From Odontesthes bonariensis (Eukaryota > Chordata > Actinopteri > Atheriniformes > Atherinopsidae): a stretch of 64,000 nucleotides of DNA. Of the stretch, positions 58,512 to 64,000 are shown piece after piece. Where the stretch lies: positions 11,806,017-11,870,016 of the forward strand of contig NC_134509.1 of NCBI RefSeq assembly GCF_027942865.1. The letters run 5' to 3'. How positions within the stretch are numbered: position 1 is the first letter of the stretch; each line of letters begins with the position of its first letter. The position numbers and the translations under genes are program-made. Below the pieces are notes generated by a model, which was not told where the DNA came from, made no database searches, and worked only from the letters and a program-made list of their open reading frames with translations.

Positions 58512-61500
58512 CCCCCGTGAGCTGTCACCTTACCGTGGTGGGGGGGTTTGCGTGCCCCAATGAGTCTGGGAGCTATGTTGTCTGGGGCTTTAAGCCCCTG
58601 GTAGGGTCACCCATGGCAAACAGATCCTAGATGAGGGACCAGACAAAGAACAGCTCACAAAACCCCTATGATGAACACTATGTTTGGACACCGTGTTCCC
58701 TTGCCCGGACGCGGGTCACCGGGGCCCCCCCCGGAGCCAGGCCCAGGGGTGGGGCCCGCCGGCGAGCGCCTGGTGGCCGGGTCTGTGCCCGTGGGGCTCG
58801 GTCGGGCACAGCCCGAAGAAAGGACACGGATCCCCCTTCCGACAGGCTCACCACCCGTGGGAGGGGCCATGGGGGTCGGGTGCAGTGTGAGCTGGGCGGC
58901 AGCCGAAGGCGGGGACCTTGGCGGTCTGATCCTCGGCTACTGAAGCTGGCTCTTGGGACGTGGAACGTCACCTCTCTGCTGGGGAAGGAGCCTGAGCTGG
59001 TGCGCGAGGCTGAGCGGTTCCGGCTAGATATAGTCGGACTCACCTCGACACATGGCTTGGGCTCCGGAACCAGCCTCCTCGAGAGGGGTTGGACTCTCTT
59101 CCACTCTGGAGTTGCCCGCGGTGAGAGGCGTAGAGCAGGTGTGGGCATACTTATTGCCCCCCGGCTGTGCGCCTGTACATTGGGGTTCACCCCGGTAGAT
59201 GAGAGGGTAGCCTCCCTCCGCCTTAGGGTGGGGGGATGGGTCCTGACTGTTGTTTGTGCTAATGCACCGAACGGCAGTTCAGAGTACCCACCCTTTTTGG
59301 AGTCCCTGGAGGAGGCACTGGAGAGTGCTCCTCCGGGAGACTCCCTCGTCCTGCTGGGAGACTTCAATGCTCACGTGGGCAATGACAGTGAGACCTGGAG
59401 GGGCGTGATTGGGAGGAACGGCCCCCCCGATCTGAATCAGAGTGGTGTTTTGTTGTTGGACTGCTGTGCTCGTCACGGACTGTCCATAACGAACACCATG
59501 TTCAGGCATAAGGGTGTCCATATGTGCACTTGGCACCAGGACACCCTAGGCCGCAGCTCGATGATCGACTTTGTGGTTGTATCGTCTGACTTGCGGCCGT
59601 ATGTCCTGGACACTCGGGTGAAGAGAGGGGCGGAGCTGTCAACTGATCACCACCTGGTGGTGAGTTGGCTCCGCTGGTGGGGGAGGAAGCCGGTCAGACC
59701 TGGCAGGCCCAAACGTATTGTGAGGGTCTGTTGGGAACGGCTGGCGGAATCCCCTGTAAGGAGGAGTTTCAACTCCCACCTCCGGCAGAGCTTCAACCAT
59801 GTCCCGAGGGAGGTGGGGGACATTGAGCCCGAATGGGCCATGTTCCGTGCCTCCATTGTTGAGGCGGCCGACCGGAGCTGTGGCCGTAAGGTGGTCGGTG
59901 CCTGTCGTGGCGGCAATCCCCGAACCCGCTGGTGGACACCAGTGGTGAGGGAAGCCGTCAAGCTGAAGAAGGAGTCCTATCGGGCCTTTTTGGCCAGTGG
60001 GACTCTGGAAGCAGCTGATGGGTACCGACAGGCCAAGCGGAACGCGGCCTCGGCGGTTGCTGAGGCAAAAACTCGGGCTTGGGAGGAGTTCGGGGAGGCC
60101 ATGGAGAACGACTTCCGGACGGCCTCGAGGAGATTCTGGTCCGCCATCCGGCGGCTCAGGGGGGGGAAGCGGTGCACCGTCAACACCGTGTATGGTGAGG
60201 GCGGGGCTCTGCTGACTTCTACTAGGGACGTCGTGAGTCGGTGGGGGGAATACTTCGAGGGCCTCCTCAATCCTACCGACACGCCTTCCGATGAGGAAGC
60301 AGAGTTGGGGAGCTCGGACGTGGGACCTCCCATCTCTGGGGCTGAGGTCGCCGAGGTGGTCAAAAAACTCCTCGGTGGCTCTGGTTGACACGCCTCTGCA
60401 GCATCGTGTGGACATCGGGGGCAGTGCCTCTGGACTGGCAGATCGGGGTGGTGGTCCCCCTCTTTAAAAAGGGGGACCGGAGGGTGTGTTCCAACTATAG
60501 GGGGAATCACACTCCTCAGCCTCCCTGGTAAGGTCTTTTCGGGGGTACTGGAGAGGAGGATCCGACGGATAGTCGAATCTCGGATTCAGGAGGTGCAGTG
60601 TGGTTTTCGTCCTGGCCGTGGAACAGTGGACCAGCTCTATACCCTCCGCAGGATCCTGGAGGGTGCATGGGAGTTCGCCCAACCGGTCTACATGTGTTTT
60701 GTGGACTTGGAGAAGGCGTTCGACCGTGTCCCTCGGGGACTCTTGTGGGGGGTGCTCCGGGAGTATGGAGTGCCGGACTCCTTGATACAGGCTGTTCGGT
60801 CCCTGTATGACCGGTGTCAGAGTTTGGTCCGCATTGCCGGCAGTAAGTCGGACATGTTTCCTGTGAGGGTTGGACTCCGTCAGGGCTGCCCTCTGTCACC
60901 GATTCTGTTCATAATTTTTATGGACAGAATTTCTAGGCGCAGCCAGGGCGTTGAGGGGGTCCGGTTTGGCGACCTCAGAATCGGGTCTCTGCTTTTTGCG
61001 GACGATTTGGTTCTGCTGGCGTCCTCAGGCCGTGACCTTCAGCTCTCACTGGAGCGGTTTGCAGCCCAGTGTGAAGCGGCTGGGATGAGAATCAGCACCT
61101 CCAAATCCGAGATCATGGTCCTCGGCCGGAAAAGGGTGGAATGCTCTCTCCGGGTCGGGAATGAGATCCTTCCCCAAGTGGAGGAGTTCAAGTATCTCGT
61201 TCACGAGTGAGGGACGAATGGAGCAGGAGATTGACAGACGGATCGGTGCGGCGTCTGCAGTGATGCGGGCTCTGCACCGGCCCGTCGTGGTGAAGAAGGA
61301 GCTGAGCCAGAAGGCGAAGCTCTCGATTTACCGGTCAATCTATGTTCCTATCCTCACCTATGGTCACGAGCTGTGGGTAGTGACCGAAAGAACGAGATCG
61401 CGAATACAAGCGGCCGAAATGAGTTTCCTCCGCAGGGTGTCTGGGCTCTCCCTTAGAGATAGGGTGAGAAGCTCGGTCATCCGGGAGGGGCTCGGAGTAG

Positions 61501-61810
61501 AACCGCTGCTCCTCCGCATCGAGAGGAGTCAGATGAGGTGGCTCGGGCATCTAGTGAGAATGCCTCCTGGACGCCTCCCCGGTGAGGTGTTCCGGGCCCG
61601 TCCCACTGGGAGGAGGCCCCGGGGAAGACCCAGGACACGTTGGAGAGACTATGTTTCTCGGCTGGCCTGGGAACGCCTCGGGGTCCCCCCGGAAGAGCTG
61701 GAGGAAGTGGCCGGGGACAGGGACGTCTGGGTCTCTTTGCTCAAGCTGCTGCCCCCGCAACCCGATCCCCGGACCAGCGGAAGATGATGGATGGATGGAT
61801 GGATGGATGG
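58512..61810 (+). mobile_element. RTE/Rex3-type LINE, near full length, with 14-base target duplication
   Basis: 3.3 kb, flanked by the identical AATTAATAGAATCC (58498-58511 and 61811-61824). Starts with CCCCCGTGAGCTGTCACC. The first long frame (58631-60388) holds the AP-endonuclease: [45 protein letters not shown]. The reverse transcriptase follows in two more frames: QCGFRPGRGTVDQLYTL, DLEKAFDRVPRGLLWGVL, RQGCPLSPILF and LLFADDLVLLAS (60593-61210), then RIGAASAVMRAL to KLLPPQPDPR (61161-61787). Stop-to-tail distance is almost nil and the end is (ATGG)n, as in RTE-clade elements such as Rex3. It is defective: frame changes lie near 60390-60590 and 61190, and a short block after KKLLGG is missing. 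Intact flanks suggest a recent insertion. Confidence 0.92.
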
Positions 61811-61965
61811 AATTAATAGAATCCTTGGACAACAAGCAACACTTTGCAGCCATTTTTCTAGGTTTACATGAAGCTTGTGACACAGTGAATCCTAAGACCT
61901 ATTAGTGGAGGACTGTCTGAGGGCTCAATGCTGGGACCACTGCCATTAATCACATATATTCATTA
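61811..61965 (+). mobile_element. Older LINE reverse-transcriptase relic, right piece
   Basis: Reads LIESLDNKQHFAAIFLGLHE, then ACDTVNPKTY, matching the LINE pattern ALDxKQHCAALFIDLSKAFD followed by TVDH. A GSMLGP block follows at about 61924. The reading starts inside the duplicated target, so the RTE element landed in this older LINE. Confidence 0.65.
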
Positions 61966-61998
61966 TACACTCACCGGCCACTTTATCAGGTACACCTG
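61964..61998 (+). mobile_element. Tc1-like terminal inverted repeat fragment
   Basis: TATACACTCACCGGCC, then ACTTTATCAGGTACACCTG is the end of a common fish Tc1-like element. Only the end remains. No partner end is seen in the window. Confidence 0.6.
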
Positions 61999-62865
61999 CA
62001 TAGGCGGCGGGTGAGCCCGGCATTTGGCAAGGCACCGAAATCAACGTTTTATTTATTTTTTTAACCAAAAATGGCATAAAAACGAGTTATTTAGCATAAT
62101 TAATAACAACAACACAAGGATTCTGTTTCAAAATCAAAAAGGAGGACATGACGGTGACGGTGTGGAATTAATTTCCAATACTAACAAGTGTCCTGAGTGT
62201 TCCTGTTTCTGTAACTTGACTGAAATATTGTTCCCATCTCGTACTCCATTGCTGGTAAAAGCAGGATCCTTATAGCCACTGTTGCACTGAAGTTGTCTGC
62301 AGGGGAAACAGGACACAGCGTCTGCTGGAACCAAACTGTTTCCCAAATTTGGTCCCATGGTACCACGTCCACAGGAAGGCGGCCATTTTGGATGGAAAGT
62401 GAGTTTTCGTGCCATTTTTGACCGATTCCACGCCTTGCATAAGATCGAACTCGTCCTAAAGATTTAATGCTACAGACTTCAAACTTGGCCAGGTTACTCT
62501 TAAGACATGGGGGGGAAAGAATCATGAAGAAACTTTTTTTAAACTTAAAGGGCGTTGGCGTGGCGACGCCTCAAAGTTCGATGACTCGCCATCACTCGCC
62601 ACAAAAAAATGAAGTCACTTATAACTCCCACATACATTATCCAATCTTTCCCAAACTTCATACGGTGAATGCTGGACCCAGCCTGAACATGCACATATAA
62701 TCATAGTTTTATTATTAATAACACATTTATTATACAGTTATTACTGACATATATATATATATTGATGTGTTGATTTCACATGTGTTGATGGATCCCCTGG
62801 AGTGGCCCCGGTTGGAGTTATTCTAACAGGTCCTCTGCTGCTAACGCAGATTCTCATGGTTGTCC
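61999..62865. other. Unassigned repeat-like sequence
   Basis: Contains GCGTTGGCGTGGCGACGCC and the phrase TATAACTCCCACATACATT followed by CCCAAACTTCATACGGTG, which resemble a multicopy fish element, but I cannot name it. A (TA)n run is at about 62749-62761. No coding content. Confidence 0.35.
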
Positions 62866-64000
62866 TAAGGCAAGGCAAGGCAATTTTATTTATATAGCAC
62901 AATTCATACACAATGCAATTCAAAGTGCTTCACAGCTATATAAAATCACAAGAAGGCATTAAAAAGAAATAATAAAATAATAAAAAATAAAAAATAGATA
63001 AAATCAGAGAAATAAAAAGCATGATTTAAATTGTAAACAAAAAGAAAGAAATAAGAACAATATAAAATCAGTAGTTAAAATGTGATTAAGTTTTGAGCTT
63101 TATTCAAATGCAGCTGAAAATAGGTGTGTCTTCAACCTGGACTTAAATACACTGAGCGTTTCAGCTGATCTGAGTCTTTCTGGGAGTTTGTTCCAGACAT
63201 GTGGAGCATAGTAGCTGAATGCAGCTTCTCCATGTCTGGTTCTGACTCTGGGAAATGATAAAAGACCGGATCCAGATGACCTGAGGGGTCTGGAAGGTTC
63301 ATACTGGGTCAGGAGGTCACTGATGTATTTTGGTCCTAGACCATTCAGAGCTTTATAGACCAGCATCAGAACTTTAAAGTCTATCCTCTGATGGACAGGC
63401 AGCCAGTGTAAAGACCTCAGAGCTGGACTGATGTGCTCCACTTTTTTGGTCTTAGTGAGGACTCAAGCAGCAGAGTTCTGGATAAGCTGCAGTTGTCTAA
63501 CGGACTTTTTAGGTAGACCTGTAAAGATGCTGTTACAGTAATCAAGCCGACTAAAGATGAATGCATGGACTAGTTTTTCCAGGTCCTGCTGACACATCAG
63601 ATCCTTTAACCTTGATATATTCTTAAGGTGATAGTAGGCTGACTTTGTTATTGCCTTAATGTGTTTTTCCAAATTTAGGTCTGAGTCCATCACTACACCC
63701 AGATTTCTGGCCTGGTTGGTAGTTTCTAGGTGTATAGATTGAAGTTCTGTGGTGACCTGTAATCGTTTCTCTTTGGCTCCAAAGACAATTACCTCAGTTT
63801 TGTTTTTGTTTAGCTGGAGAAAATTGTGGCACATCCAGTCATTAATCTCCTCAATGCATTTACCAGGGCCTCGGTCTCCTGGTGACATTGTAATATATAT
63901 CTGCGTGTCATCTGCATAGCTATGGTAGTTTATTCTGTTGTTTTTTATAATCTGTGCCAGTGGGAGCATTAAACAGAAGAGGTCCCAGGATGGAACCTTG
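62866..64000 (-). mobile_element. L2-type LINE, 3' part, runs off the right edge
   Basis: Minus strand. Reverse-transcriptase core with the catalytic YADD (YHSYADDTQIYITMSPGD), NKNKTEVIVFGAKEKR, NLGVVMDSDLNLEKHIK, then the C-terminal SLHWLPVHQRIDFKVLMLVY and GEAAFSYYAPHVWNKLPE. A 3' UTR-like AT-rich part ends in GCCTTGCCTTGCC repeats (about 62869-62884). Frame changes occur near 63450 and close to the right edge, just before the YADD segment. Only the 3' part lies in the window. Confidence 0.85.

Overview
The window is nuclear DNA of a teleost fish. Genes have short GT-AG introns, the secreted calcium-binding phosphoprotein (SCPP) genes are of bony-fish type, one intact eukaryotic tRNA gene is present, and the interspersed repeats (RTE/Rex3-type and L2-type LINEs, Tc1, hAT and Harbinger elements) are those that fill fish genomes. 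I cannot name the species.

Left third (1-23 kb): a mineralised-tissue gene block. A P/Q-rich SCPP gene (2573-3810, minus) has eight coding exons, all split in phase 0. An apparently intronless A/G/Q-rich gene for a secreted-looking protein (6445-7098, minus) has its own TATA box. sparcl1 (7980-14683, minus) is the calcium-binding matrix glycoprotein thought to be the ancestor of all SCPPs. A divergently oriented acidic, Ser/Glu-rich SCPP gene (20366-22822, plus) has a run of tiny duplicated exons. A degraded Harbinger transposon and a LINE fragment lie at the left edge.

Middle (23-50 kb): a tRNA-Ile(AAT) gene, then aptx (24734-28190, minus), dnaja1 (29527-35940, plus) and smu1 (39488-50090, minus). 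These match the APTX-DNAJA1-SMU1 neighbourhood of mammals. aptx and dnaja1 are head to head across a short shared promoter that holds a perfect three-unit heat shock element. dnaja1 and smu1 are tail to tail. All three reading frames are complete: 331, 407 and 511 residues. smu1 introns hold two hAT-type elements with perfect 8-base target duplications, a Tc1 relic, a relic LINE RNase H domain and an inverted-repeat element.

Right quarter (50-64 kb): repeat-rich and without a clear host gene. It holds a Tc1 relic, a 3-kb minisatellite of 21-base units with higher-order structure, pieces of a mobile-element-like zinc-knuckle protein, three tRNA-Arg-like copies, a near full-length RTE-type LINE with a 14-base target duplication inside an older LINE relic, and an L2-type LINE that runs off the right edge.

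Exon borders were placed by hand from splice signals, frame, phase arithmetic and similarity to remembered family sequences. No search was run. I found no wholly new molecular system. The best leads are the SCPP block, the heat-shock element shared by aptx and dnaja1, the higher-order minisatellite and the tRNA-Arg-like cluster.
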